A stretch of DNA of 64,000 bases from assembly GCF_963966145.1 (NCBI RefSeq), contig NC_091047.1:25544001-25608000 (forward strand). Reading direction: 5' to 3'. Numbering within the stretch: position 1 is the stretch's first letter; the number at the start of each line of letters is the position of its first letter. Position numbers and translations under genes: made by a program. The DNA is from Tenebrio molitor (Eukaryota > Arthropoda > Insecta > Coleoptera > Tenebrionidae). The notes beneath the pieces are model-generated. The model made no database searches, was not told where the DNA came from, and was given only the letters and a program-made list of their open reading frames with translations. This document shows positions 35,151 to 46,909 of the stretch, one piece after another.

Positions 35151-36539
35151 CTCACCAACTTTTCCATTTAAAATTTTTATTTATCTATGTGTCAGTAGCA
35201 ATGGTTAAAACTAATATTTAAAGATACCAACACAAGTTGCTTCCATATCGATAATTTCATTCAAGATAAAATAATAATACTAATGTGACTTCTTTCAAGA
35301 ACCAATTTCTTTCTGTTTTTATCGTTGAAATGTCTTTCCAAAATTTGTTACGACATCTAATTTGTAGTTTTTGATTTGTCAACTTTGTGTCTAAAGAAAA
35401 AGAAGAAAGTAGTTATTTACATTAGAGTACGGTAGGGGGTAGGGGTACTTTAGAGGACGAAAACTACGTTTCAGGCACGAGTCGAAATCAAGTGCCGATT
35501 AGGTGGAGCGCTGTAAAATACCTACCCTACGACATTGGTATTAGACTTTTCTGCTGACCAAATGTTTTATTTTGAACTTTTGCAGATTTTTATGAAAACA
35601 AATGTCAAAATTTTTGACACACAGAGCTGCCAACCTGATAGGTTGTATTTTCCCTATTATGATTATCCCGTGACATTTGCTGTCATTTGCAATTTTATAT
35701 GTAGATACATTTTTTAGTTTAATTTATTAACCAACTAATATTTTAATTGACTGTACATAGGACCTAATCATCCTATAACCGACCTAAATTTCAAAATACA
35801 TACGAGTATTATCATTAATTAATAATTAATTATATCATTTTGAGAAACTCGAAATGTCAAAAATGTCGGGAGTTTTAGGAATGACTTATAAATGTGTTTT
35901 TTTACACTACGAGATTTAAGTAACGTATGAACACTTTAATTTTAGAGTAACTAAAAAGAGTAGGTGCGTGCGTGCGACACTGTTACCGCACTCCACCAGA
36001 AATTTACAACATCCGCCGGGGAATCGCAGTCACCTTGACCTAAAGTGAAAGGTAAAGGTAAGTTTTACAGTTAGGGAAGCCGAATTTTTTTTAGCACTTC
36101 TAAAATGTCATTATCTGTTGAGTGTTCTTTTTGAAATCCAAACAAAATGTAATTTCACTAATGTCGATAGATATTTCTGCAGTATTTAGGTAATGTAAGT
36201 CAGTAACATGACATAAAATTTTCAGTATGTGCCATAGGTTACTTTATGTCTATGTAAACAATTCCATTATGTTTGTTCGGTATTTGTAAAATGTAAAAGT
36301 AAGTAATATGACAAAATTTTGAGTCACAGGTTGTCTAGGTTAACAACGAAAAATATGTGGCAGATGGTGTAACTGTAAAGAGTGAAAAAGTGAAAACATT
36401 GAATCATACGGTCCACATTAATTAGTAAAAAAGTCTACAGCTTGAAAATTTTTCTCCATCGCAATAACGTTAAGAGATATTCTCCAAAGTATTTTTTCAG
36501 TAAAATCGAATTAAACGTAATTCGTCCAGCGTTAATCTA
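35151..36539. other. AT-rich intergenic DNA
   Basis: No gene. Two loosely similar segments of about 60 bases (near 36,185 and 36,285, each with a GTAAGT-ATGACA-AAATTTT core) suggest an old tandem duplication. Confidence 0.3.
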
Positions 36540-37593
36540 AAATCCATTTGTCGCGTGGTTGGAAGACCACCGGCACCGCCGCGTCGCCGATTTACTTTTT
36601 CCCATTAGGTGAGTTACCAGTCGGTCGCTAACGGCGTTCTTAATCCTTTTGTCTGGCGGCAAATTTGTACAAAGACTTATCAGTCGTCGGCCCCTTGATG
36701 GAGCGAAACAATAACCATCTGCAGAGAACCAAGCAAATATTGTCCCGGTTCTTGGGCCGATAAATCCAGCGAAATTAGCGGAAGTCGTCGCAGTCGCCGT
36801 GAACGGAACCAGTTTCGACCCTCCGCGGGGCCGTCGAGAAGAAACACAAAAAGTAAAATCAACGAAGGTCCCGTTTATTGTATTATTTACTCCTGTCTAG
36901 GCTGGAAGAAAAGAAGGGACCGCGTCGCGTTTTCTCACTGACACAATTTCCTACACGGGAAAGTTCGCTTCCATTTCTTCTCGTTGGCCCACACGAGGAC
37001 ATTAGGGCAGTGTTACGAAGTTGCAGGGCCGACTCAAACACTCCGCGTACATTTGTTTTTTTTTTATAAATCATGTTAAGTACGAAAAAGAAATACACAA
37101 CTTAAAAATAAACCTAGTCCATAAGTACTAATACTACGAGGATTACTAAGCACATAATTTCTTCATCAAAGCATTTCATTGCAGTTCTTTCTTTTTCCCT
37201 TCTCTTAAGACTTTTTTTCATTTTGGTAGCTCTTTGCGTATACATACATTATAATTTTAACCTCTATCATTCCTCTTAAACATAACACAGGATTATTATT
37301 AAATAAATGTTTGAAACATCGTAGTTGGCTATGATTCATATGTACATTCATACGTGCAGATTTGCCGCTTGTCAATTTCTGGATTGGATTTATAGCACAG
37401 ATAAAACGTAAATTTGACATTTTTTATTTTGCACTTTTCATTATATTTTTCAAAGTGTCAGTTACAAAGTTCAGACTTAGTTAAGGCAGCAAAGGAGCCT
37501 TTTGCAAGACTACCACTTGTAGGACACTGTAGAATGAGCCCTTTACAAAATATCCAAACGTTAAAATTTAAGAAACGTTTTTGGTCGGTTATA
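36540..37593. other. GC-elevated island (to about 37,060) and flanking DNA
   Basis: Sequence at 36,540-37,060 is GC-richer and free of repeats; its open frames on both strands look accidental. The remainder to 37,593 is AT-rich with nothing recognised. Confidence 0.3.
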
Positions 37594-37868
37594 CAGGCTG
37601 TCCCAGAACTGGCGTACAGTTGGGAGCATGGAATTTCGCACACCAATTTGTATGTTATTAAAAAAACCTATCTAGTCTAAGCTTTATTGTCATTATAATC
37701 AATCATGACATACGAGTATGTGATCAAGACTCACGTTTCACCTAAACAGTAACGAAAATGCCGCCAGTATCTCTTAAAAACAAAAGGATTTAAACATTTT
37801 TTCTTGCAGAATCCATTTCAGAATAAATATTTACATTTGCAGTTAACGGGACAGTTCTGGGACAGCTG
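37594..37868. mobile_element. 275-base TA-flanked MITE, family E
   Basis: Ends CAGGCTGTCCCAGAACTG and the reverse GTTCTGGGACAGCTG, with TA on both sides. Ends of the same type bound the element 59391-60186. Confidence 0.6.
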
Positions 37869-38110
37869 TAGTTATTGCACATGTAATCAAGAAATGTGTT
37901 TGGACTGGAAGCGTAAATGAAGGAAAATCAAGTGGAAGGCCTTCAGTATCTGAAGAAGTTGTTGAGGATTTAAGGAAACTGCAAAGTAGAACACAAGCCA
38001 CAAAATTAACAAGATTGTCTCGCTGCACCCAGAGTAGGTGCAACGTTTATTTCTTTACAACAGTTTCATGCTCAATGGCCGTTTGTACGGTGTGATCAAG
38101 GATGACTGAA
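37869..38110 (+). pseudogene. Transposase helix-turn-helix remnant
   Basis: Frame pieces read CVWTGSVNEGKSSGRPSVSE and EVVEDLRKLQSRTQA, the second helix-turn-helix with the GRPSVS linker of an insect Tc1/mariner-like transposase. A closely related, also broken copy is at 39630-40040. Confidence 0.6.
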
Positions 38111-38317
38111 TCTGTTGGTAACAATGAAATTTGGCAAATTTGAAATTTACCATCAAAGGTTTATTTTTGTAATAGCATAAACGTAACCGGCGCGACTAAA
38201 AATGTTTTAAATGTCGTCGTTAAAAAAATCCGGTCAGTGCCATTTACGAGACAAAAAACACCAGTACTTTTCAATTGTTTCGTTGCCAACAAACTCAGTC
38301 ATTGTTAATCACGCTGT

Positions 38318-38474
38318 ATAAAGCTTAGTTGTTAACATCGTGTCAGATAACAACGCGTCAAGTCGGAAATCAGCCCATTTGATTGGCTGATTCAAATCCA
38401 ATGTTAAACATCCCCCAATCAAATCGCTTGACATTATGTTAACTTTAACAACGAACTTGACATCGCTTTATATC
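38318..38474 (-). mobile_element. MITE family F, copy 1 (solo)
   Basis: Matches the nested MITE at 61038-61205 in reverse: shared blocks include GTTAACATCGTGTCAG, CAACGCGTCAAGTCGG and CAATCAAATCGCTTGACAT. The outermost bases are eroded, so no target duplication is visible. Confidence 0.75.
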
Positions 38475-38699
38475 AAATGAAATCCTGGGTTGAGTAGGCG
38501 TTGGAAAAATTAAACCGTTTAGAACAGTGTAAAGTTTGAATTTCCCGCCGTTTGACACGATGACATTTATTTATGTTTAATCAGGACATAATTGAACATG
38601 TTAGTTTTCAGCAAAGGGTGCTTCGAGAATAGGAATCGTTAAGTTATTCTATTTTTAATGTAAAACATTAAAAGAAAGAAAAAATAGAAATACATTTTT

Positions 38700-38930
38700 G
38701 GCTCTAAATTTTAGGTTAGCTGACAACATGCTCCAATTAATCTACGCTTTAAAAAAGCACAACAATTGACGGTTTCCAACGCCTCCCCAGCCCAGGATTT
38801 CATTTGAATGCCCGATACAACCGGGCCTTCATGTATTAAGTTTAAAACTGAAACGCGCGGTTCCACCACATTATCTTGATCTAATTGTTTCTGTACTACG
38901 CGTATACTTTCGACACTTTTCAATAATATT
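38700..38930 (+). pseudogene. Transposase remnant fragment
   Basis: A stretch at about 38,825-38,890 matches 39,842-39,900 of the broken transposase downstream (GTTTAAAACTGAAAC followed by the decayed TTCCACC-TATCTTGATCTAAT block that encodes the PPYSPDL motif). Heavily mutated. Confidence 0.45.
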
Positions 38931-38984
38931 CCAATCGGCTGGTTTTAATTTTTTTGTGACAAAATAATCTTAATTTATACCTTG

Positions 38985-39360
38985 CGATCAACAGTTACTT
39001 AGATAAGGGGCGGCTATGACTTCGATAGTGTCAGATTTTTCGTATCTTTGCTAATTCAGCTAATAAAGTTCAAACAACTGTCACTATTAATCAAATTTTA
39101 ACGCAAAAATGGTTTTTACTTCAGAACATAAAAAATTAATCATTGAATCATACATTTCTAATTGTATTTTCAATAACGGAGAACGGACATACAGCGATGT
39201 TGCCTGTTTGGCCGAGTATCTAAAAAAAAATCCAAATTTAAATTGAAACGGGTATGTGCGTAACCAAAAATACTTCCATGCATTCAAAGCATCTGAAAGT
39301 CTAGATTTGGACATGCGCCCAAAATCTCAAAGGCTTCTTTGATCTAAATAATTGTTGATC
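38985..39360 (+). mobile_element. MITE family G, copy 1
   Basis: Ends GATCAACAGTTACTTAGAT and the reverse, ATCTAAATAATTGTTGATC, enclose about 375 bases. The interior is the opening of a transposase frame (MVFTSEHKKLIIESYISN, then NNGERTYSDVACLAEYL), so this is a deletion derivative of a transposon like the broken one at 37.9-40.0 kb. A copy in reverse orientation is at 40647-41004. Confidence 0.7.
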
Positions 39361-39629
39361 CACATGCCCCTTGCTTTTAAACAACCGAATAATTCCAAAT
39401 TTTCCGAGCGCGCTATGATCTTAAAAACATTTGTAATAAAACAATTTTTATATTCTTTTAAATATTGTGTTCGTTTCCGTTTGAAGACAACTGACCTCTC
39501 TTCTTCTGTTTACTGATACTGATATTGAAATGGATTTGTTTTTTTTTATTTACTGAATGTCATTCAATTAAATTTCACTGTATTTATGCATCGTAACATG
39601 ATTCTTTAAATCCAGGAAACATCCTTGGT

Positions 39630-40040
39630 TGGCATGTTACGCAAGTAATCAAGAGATTTATTTGGGCTGTAAGAGTAAATAAATGAAAATCAACTGGAAG
39701 GCCTCCGGTATATGAGAAAGTTGTTGAGGATTTAAGGAAACGACAAAGTTGACCACAAGCCACAAAACATCGTCGACAAGATTGTCTCGCTGCACCCTGA
39801 GTAGGTGCAACGTTTACTTCTCTACAACAGTTTCATGGTCTTCGTGCATTGAGTTTAAAACTGAAACCTACGTTTCCACCTCGTTATCCTGATCTAATAC
39901 CAGTGGATTTGGCAATGTTTATATATTGAAAGACCAAGTGTTTCAACAACGTTTTAATGACCTAGAAGAACCACAGAAAGAAATTATAGGTTACTGACGT
40001 AACATTGATCAAACAATGTTACAGAACATTTTGAAAATAA
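39630..40040 (+). pseudogene. Mariner-like transposase, broken
   Basis: Decayed reading pieces in order: VIKRFIWAV, STGRPPVYEKVVEDLRK, then LKLKPTFPPRYPDLIPVDLA (third catalytic Asp block), VFQQRFNDLEEPQKE and the INQTMLQNILK-like C-terminal helix. Stops and frameshifts throughout. Same family as 37869-38110. Confidence 0.65.
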
Positions 40041-40554
40041 ACGAAGATGAGTAGGCAGTTTCACGGCATAACCGTCAACATACATTTGTTTTTATATGTC
40101 TATATCTTTGTTATTTTTCAATAAAATTCTAATCGATATCTTCTATTTAATCTCTTCTTAGCTATCATTGTTGGACCCACCAAAGAAAAAAGTCGAGTTT
40201 TTATCTCTTTTTTCCTGGTTTGCCTGAAACAACCAGATTTGCCTAGAGCCAACCCTGCAGTCGCAGCCTGCAACTCAACAAAAAGAAACATTTCCATAAA
40301 TACGCTCCGTGCAGATAAATAGCATCGCACGTCGATGAGCTTTATACGAGTACAGAATGTTCGGCCGTCAATTCGGAGACAACATTTTTATTACATAATC
40401 AATATTACATGGGTCATATTTACCTGTTGCGCTGAATTTACAACGTTACGGTGACGTAACGCAAGATAGGGTGACAACTTATTAAAAAATATATGAGTAA
40501 ATGCTGCAAATCAATACCGGGACAGTTGTTCGCTTTAAGCAAGTAAAGGAGAAA
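40041..40554. other. Intergenic, nothing recognised
   Basis: No gene or element with defined ends is seen here. Confidence 0.35.
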
Positions 40555-40647
40555 GTATAATGGCTATTATTCACTCGGACAATTCCACCACTCACCTACG
40601 GCTCGTGTTAGAATTTTCATTCTCTTGAATAATAGCCATCATTATAC
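40555..40647. repeat. Hairpin MITE
   Basis: Arms GTATAATGGCTATTATTCA (40555-40573) and the reverse (40626-40647) form a strong stem. It directly touches the next element. Confidence 0.7.
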
Positions 40648-41004
40648 CGTGCGATCAAAGAAGGTTTTAGGTTTTTAAATTATGGCCATAAGTTAACAGG
40701 TGCATGGAATTCATGGAAGTGTTGTTGCTTGCATATACCTGTTTCAATTTAACTTTGGAAATTTTTGCCGAAAATTGGTCAAACAGGCAACAGCGCTGTA
40801 TGTCCATTCTCCGTTATTGAAAACTCCATTACGATTCAATGATGAATCTTTTATGTTCTGAAGTAAAAACCATTTTTGCGTTAAAATTTGATTCATATTG
40901 ACAGTTGTTTGACATTTATTAGCTGAGTTAGCAAACATACGAAAAATCTGACACTGTTAAAGTCACAGGCGCCGGCTTATCTAAGTAATTGTTGATCGCA
41001 CCGT
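40647..41004 (-). mobile_element. MITE family G, copy 2
   Basis: Ends TACCGTGCGATCAA and the exact reverse TTGATCGCACCGTA. Interior matches 38985-39360 in reverse, including the transposase start MVFTSEHK on the minus strand (here MVFTSEHKRFIIESXR-like with changes). Confidence 0.75.
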
Positions 41005-42593
41005 ACTATTACATTACATTTTGCACTGAAGTAAATTTTCATTTCTTTCTTCTTGGTCAGCATAACATAATTAAAAAGATTCTCTTTTTGTAAATCTACT
41101 TACGAGTAAAAAAACTAAAAAACTTAGTAGCTTGTAGTAAAAACATATAAATAAATAATAAATAAATGGAAGTTTAAAATGTACTCACAATTAAGTACCT
41201 ATAGTTCACATGTATTTTTAAATATCTTATAAATCAATCAGAGTTGTTATGGATTGTGCAGACAGTTCCTGGGGCGCCGTTGAAATGTATTATTTTCATA
41301 GAGATAAGCCGACAAAAACGAAAACGGACTAATAGTATACTTTACGCGTAAATGGAATATTTACCAAACTTCTGATCAAAAATGAAAAATCACGGTCCGA
41401 TTTCAATAATTTAATTTCCATTCGGATTCTCAGCATCTGATTATATTTAGTCTACCCGGGTATTCACGTCAAGGTTCTGTGTTTCATTAATCCCTTCGAA
41501 ATTATTTGAACAATAGAAAACAGAGAGCTTAAATTTATTTTCGACTGGGAATATTTACACCTCGAAAAAATACGATTAACCGTTAATAAAATTTATAGGA
41601 AGTGGCGTTTCTTGTTATTAATTGATGAAATAAATTGACAATTCTAAACAGCGAAGGAACACTCGTTGGTAAACCTGGGATAGAAACATGAAAGTATAAA
41701 AATATCGGTAAATAAAACAGATACTCTGTTTGTGTACGATTTGCGTACGATAAGCAAGAGCAAGCGGCACGAATGGAAGCATTAAGGATGAAAACGGAAC
41801 AAATCTGGCGGATAAGGAAGGTGTTTTATCCGTTCCGATTTATTCTCGTCGACAAACTACAAGTCTTGCTGAAAATCAGAGTCCATTTACTGGTCATAAA
41901 TCGTAGGATGGGGCGGCGTTCGAACTGAACAATGGTAATCAGATACGTATCGGTACAGAGCCGCGGGGTTAATTCAAATTAATACATCATTAGTTACATT
42001 GGCCACAACAACATCCACATCGTTGAAAAGACATATTTCATGGCCCATACCTATGATGCTGAGATAGGTAACGTAAATAAATCGCTTCAAAACTCGCCCA
42101 CTTGTCACGGGGTGATATTCTAACGGATTTATTGAATATATGCGATCGACCAGAATAATGGACGAAAGTGGGCGAATTTCTTTGCTAATCGAAACGAACC
42201 GCCCGTTAACGTCGATATCATCAAATATTTGCCGTTACCCATCCCAATTTTTATACCTACGCAATGGAGCTATTATCGAAACTACATGCTTTTTAAGATT
42301 AATTTATCGATAAGTAATGAACTCTTGTCGGTTGTTGTACGAACATTTCATGTTTAAATTGTAGGTAGTGGCAAATAAGTTTGGGTTTCTTTATAAAATT
42401 GCATTGTGCATTTATTTATTGTTTGACACCATGTGATTCCTCATAAGAAGTTTCATTCTAGGATTTTCAATTTTTAGCTTATTCAGACCTTTGCACAAAA
42501 TTGGAACATTCGTATTATAAATAACTAACACGTCGAGCTGGTGAGGTCGAATTCATACACCTCTGTACATTAATTGGTACAGATTTGTACGTA
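41005..42593. other. Intergenic; single-copy block at about 41,280-42,350
   Basis: The central kilobase is repeat-free and compositionally more complex than its surroundings; no coding exon of DRC7 or another gene could be found on either strand. Candidate regulatory DNA. Confidence 0.3.
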
Positions 42594-42801
42594 CAGTCGA
42601 TGAACAAATAAAACTGGGACAAAAATGACAATCACATAAGTCAAAATTTACAAATTTGCATCGTTTAATTACGGCTTTATACAAATAGGTTAACTTTGAT
42701 ATGATATATTATATCGACACTGACAAATATATTGACAATTCAATGGTCTGATTTACATAGATTAAATTTTAAGTGTCCTAGTTTTATTTGTCCCCCGACC
42801 G
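42594..42801. mobile_element. 208-base TA-flanked MITE
   Basis: Left end CAGTCGATGAACAAATAAAA and right reverse (TTTTATTTGTCCCCCGACCG) pair over about 28 bases with TA on both sides. Confidence 0.75.
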
Positions 42802-43020
42802 TACAAGTAAAAGATTTAAAATAATGAAAATAGCTATTGTTATCACAGTAGGTCTGCTTAAAAATAACTGTTATTAAAAATCTGCGCTCACCATTATTGT
42901 CCAATAATTTTTAATTGTTGCAAAATAAATTTGGTATTTGTTATTTAATGATTTAATTATTAATTTAAATTTAAAAAATGTTGTAAAAGTTCTAATGAAA
43001 AACAAGTCAGTATCTTAGCT

Positions 43021-43437
43021 ATAGTCGTTTCCAACGATATTCATACTGTCAGTGTCATTTTTAATATGTTGGTGCAGATTATACACACAAATTCATAACC
43101 AGTATTGAGAGTATAAGCAAATCCCAGTTAAAAAAAATGTCAAATAAGAAATTGAGATTATGGTAAAGAAAATTTATATTTCGTCAAACATCAACAACAA
43201 ATAATAAAACTCAGTCTTCAGCATGGTGTAAAACATGGTTAAACTAAGGCATCCGAATCAGACTACATATTTTCTTTGATTTGTTGGAAATGATGGATAA
43301 TAATTTGAATTTGTCAATTTGCCGCGTCAAGGTATATTGCCAAATTAGGAAATTCAAAATTACTAACTAAACTGAATCAACAAGTGATGCCACATACTGT
43401 CATATTGGCGGCACGGATGTCATTGAAAACGACTATA
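43021..43437. mobile_element. Possible 417-base inverted-repeat element
   Basis: Imperfect ends ATAGTCGTTTCCAACGATAT and reverse (GTCATTGAAAACGACTAT). Only the outer 11-12 bases match well. Confidence 0.4.
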
Positions 43438-43966
43438 AATTCTATTTGAAATATTCGTACTCTCATTTAATATTCTATTAAGCACACAAATTGTAACACT
43501 TTGTGTTTCACTATTTTTCCTTTTACTTTAGACCATAAAAAATGTATCCTTGAATTCCACTTTCTGATGGGCAAGTGACGGTTCTCTAAAAACAGGTAAA
43601 AATTGCATAAATTACGTTAAAACGCCGCGCTTTATTTTTCGTAGGTAACTTTCATGGCGTTTTTTTTTTATCAGCTTTTGATGACTGCAACCCAAAGGTG
43701 GAGGTGCACTTCACCATTAGAAATTTAAATGGGTGTATGAATTTGCTTTATACTTTACACCTTTACAGTAACAGCTCTTGAATTACAGACGAAAACAAAC
43801 AAGATGCTGTAAATACCAGCAATCCTTAAGGTTTATTTCTCCTGCTTTTTAATCTGTAAATTTCGGTGTTGCCCATTTCAAAAATTATCCCTAACAACCC
43901 TGTAGCGTTTTCACCTTTCCCATAGTCACGTTATTATCTACTATCTACAGCAAAGCGTGTACTCAC
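43438..43966. other. Sequence just downstream of the last visible DRC7 exon
   Basis: This would be intron 2 of DRC7. I translated 43,860-43,960 in the sense direction and searched the rest by eye for a third exon; none was found. Confidence 0.35.
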
Positions 43967-44574
43967 GATTAGCGTGGGAATATCAAACGGTTCAAATCGC
44001 AGCGCAGTGCCAACGAATTTAGCGCAGTCCTGCCAAGTCTCAATTTCCGGATACGGTAGGGTAGTGGGTCGAACCGTGTTACAAACCATTTTCTGCAAAT
44101 TTTTCAAATGTACACAGTTATATCATAATATCAACTCGCGCCCCATCTACCGCAACAAAACAGAAAAAGAAGCAGCTTCCTGCAAGCTATTACCTGCATT
44201 CCGCACTCGTTATTGCTGGCCAGCAATAACTGCTTCCTGTTGGGAAACTTGTAACTGAACTGCCTCCTGAAATTCTCAGTGTAGAGTAGCAACAGTTTTT
44301 CTTTGTTCGAATTTTGCAAGTAACTCTCGGGGAAATTTACTCGATTTTCGAATTCGGGGCTCTCAATTTCAGGCCAACAGAGCTTTATCAAACCGAGTTC
44401 GTTCGCAATGTGTGTCAGGTCTTTGAGAGTTAGGTCAACTGGAGGCGGCAACTCGCGAGGGGCGTCTAGTATTTCGATGTAATGAAATTTGATCTCCTCT
44501 TCTTCGAGCTCTTCTTCCTCGCCCTCTTGAAGGCTCTCGAGGTATGGTAAAATATCGATATCTGATAAATCCAT
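43967..44574 (-). CDS. Dynein regulatory complex subunit 7, first two coding exons only
   Basis: Exon 1 is 44194-44574 (127 codons from ATG) and exon 2 is 43967-44092 (42 codons), joined by a 101-base GT-AG intron in phase 0. Exon 2 ends at a good donor (GTGAGT). The protein opens with a very acidic stretch, then FPESYLQNSNKEKLLLLYTE, NFRRQFSYKFPNRKQLLLAS, NNECG, and in exon 2 CNTVRPTTLPYPEIETWQDC, the order and wording of the N-terminal region of DRC7 (CCDC135; fly lost boys), a nexin-dynein regulatory complex subunit of motile cilia and sperm tails. The family is usually some 800 residues, so about 600 are missing. No further exon was found to the left; the gene is truncated, or intron 2 is very long, or the assembly is wrong here. 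An X-box upstream supports a genuine ciliary 5' end. The most similar alternative is a retained 5' fragment of a broken copy. Confidence 0.75.
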
Positions 44575-44627
44575 GGCCGATTTTTGAAAACTTCACTGTG
44601 ACTTGTTTAAGTGACGTTTGAAAACGC

Positions 44628-44641
44628 GCTGCCATGGTAAC
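44628..44641 (-). promoter_or_regulatory. RFX X-box upstream of DRC7
   Basis: GCTGCCATGGTAAC (plus strand) fits the X-box consensus RYYRYY-N1-3-RRNRAC exactly and differs by one base per half from the palindromic GTTGCCATGGCAAC. It lies 54 bases upstream of the DRC7 start codon, the typical place for RFX sites of ciliary genes. Confidence 0.7.
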
Positions 44642-45099
44642 CGCTATTCACGACAATGCAGACAACAGCATGACATAAAAAGAACTAGAAGGGGCGCCGA
44701 GTGTTTCAGCGCAATGAGATTTAACCTCGTTTTCTTTGTGTGTCTCGCCCTCGTCTCTTTAAGGCCTTTCAGGTATAATAAAAAGAGCACCCTATTAATT
44801 AGTGGTCACCTTTGAAAACTTCACTTTCACGTATAACAGATTCAATAATAATAATTCAAATGACACTCGAAATGCACAGTTATGACAACTATCATTTTTG
44901 TAGCAACAGTGTCGACAACTTTGCCACAAAATAGAAATCAGTCTCTTATTTTATTGTAGAAAATTTACGTTTCTCTCCTCGTGTTTGTTTTAAAATACTT
45001 CAAAGAATAGTAAATCACTGATATTATTTACTAAATTTGCCGCAGGAGTTTTTTTGAATGACATCAAGTAGCGCAAGTGCTGACAACCACGTGGGAGAT
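44642..45099. other. Intergenic, single family A-like end
   Basis: A lone AGGTATAATAAAAA at about 44,771 resembles the right end of MITE family A without a partner. Nothing else. Confidence 0.35.
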
Positions 45100-45995
45100 A
45101 ACCAACTGACGCAACTCGCAAAAGACACATTTATTTAAATTTACTAATTTACGCACTTATGTAAAGTCTATGCAGTGTTTGAAAACGTATTTGTGGATTC
45201 AAAACAGATATTTATTTCTAGCTTTTATGTTTAATACAACTTTTCTAATGTCATAACAAACTATAGTTACTCAGGTAACTTGAAACATACAACTTGATGG
45301 GAGTTTGCATATTTCCAACAACTTACTTACCATATTTGTTTGTAAAAATATCAATAATTGGAATATGGTATTAAAACAAATCAGAACACGGTTCAAATCA
45401 ACGTTACTACGTATTAGGCATTCACGATCTTTTTGGGACCGAGTTGGCTATGATTTTTTCTTTTCATGTTGGACTAACTGACTCAGTGATGCAACGGATG
45501 CATTTTTTTTTCCTGTCAGTGTCTGTTCGACATTTTCTTGCCACCGCATTGCCATATTTATTATTTTAATATTCGTAAGAAACTAAATGATTTATTAAGT
45601 GTGTAAAAATAATTTAAATTTCCGTCAAAAGAACAGTCAAAATTGCCAAAATAATTTTATTAGGTACGATAAAAATTTTCTATTAAACGATTTAATTTAA
45701 TTTAAAAAGGACAGACCAGATTTAAGAGATCCGCCAACAATGTTCCTATTCAGAAAATATAACCCTAAAATGAAAACAATCTAACCTAACACAAAAAGTG
45801 TCAATTTGCTTTAGGGAATGTAGTTATCACCGAGGTACTGCCAACAAAATCACTAGATGGTCATAGCCAACTCGGTCCCAAAAAGATCGTGAATGCCTTA
45901 TATTATAAAATATCAAGACAACATACAAAAATATCATTTCTGTGAAAAATAACTTGATTTCAGTAACTCAAAATCAATTAGATACGCTGAAAACT
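45100..45995. repeat. Duplicated segment, copy interrupted by a transposon
   Basis: Segments 45100-45416 and 45898-45995 together match 49897-50165 (shared blocks: CACGGTTCAAATCAACGTTA; CAAAAATATCA-TTCTGTGAAAAATAAC; ATACNCTGAAAACTA). The transposon 45417-45897 splits this copy; the other copy lacks it. Confidence 0.65.
45417..45897. mobile_element. 481-base transposon with TTA target duplication
   Basis: Ends GGCATTCACGATCTTTTTGG and its reverse pair over about 36 bases and are flanked by TTA on both sides, as in PIF/Harbinger-type elements. The ATTCACGAT end resembles family C. Non-coding interior. Confidence 0.8.
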
Positions 45996-46640
45996 ACCGT
46001 GTGAGCAACAATTACTGACTGAGTTGGCAATAAATTCTAGTGACTTTTGGTGACTTTTATGTCATGTTCCAACGAGAAAACCATTTTATTAATTAAAAGA
46101 TTACACAAACTAAGACGTTTACATTTGAAAAGTATGCCAGCTGTCAATAATGTCAATAAAACAAACCGGAATAGATACAATTCACAGTCTTGAAAATTTC
46201 ATGTAAAATTTGTTATTGTTGTTATTGCCAACTGAAACAGTTATTGTTGCTCACCCTGTAGTTTATGCAAACTGCTTAGGTATACACGGGTATACTGCCT
46301 GTTCTACATGACCAGCTAATAAATTGGGTTCTTTTCTTTGATTTAAAATTTAGAAATAGGTATTATTTTTATAAAGCTTATTCTTTAAAGCACTTGGCTT
46401 CAGCTTCGCCTCTAAACCTCCAAAAGAAAAATGTGATTTTATGATAATTATTCGCTGACAGTGACATTGACAATTGTTAAAAATAGTGACAATTGTACGA
46501 AATATTGACTTCTATGTTGCCATTTAATTAAATATATTTTTTTGATCCTCAAATTTATTGTAAAAACAGCTACATTTCTTGGTAATATGAAGAAAAATAA
46601 CTCCAATTTTCGTAGCCACTCTGTAGATATATACCGAATA
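45996..46640. other. AT-rich intergenic DNA
   Basis: No gene recognised. Confidence 0.35.
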
Positions 46641-46738
46641 TGCAACCAAAAATACTGCCATGCATTCCAGAAATTTGCGGACATGCGTCGAAAATCTCAA
46701 CGCCTTCTTTGATCTAAATAATTGTTAATCGCGATCAA
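46641..46738. mobile_element. MITE family G, partial copy 3
   Basis: Matches only the right 100 bases of 38985-39360 (CCAAAAATACT-CCATGCATTC ... CTTCTTTGATCTAAATAATTGTTAATC). Confidence 0.55.
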
Positions 46739-46909
46739 ATTAATTTGTAATCGAGTCATCCATGGATTTGAATCCGTATAATATGTCTTTTGCGATTGAT
46801 ATGTCAAGATCTAACCTGTGTTTCGCGCTGTGATTGTTGGAGCGTGGAGTTCAAGTAACGACATACGATTTCGGATTCATGGATAACTCGATTACAAATT
46901 AATTTGATC
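46733..46909. mobile_element. 177-base MITE abutting family G remnant
   Basis: Arms GATCAAATTAATTTGTAATC.. and the reverse are nearly perfect over 32 bases. It overlaps the GATC at the end of the family G remnant, suggesting insertion at that end. Confidence 0.75.
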
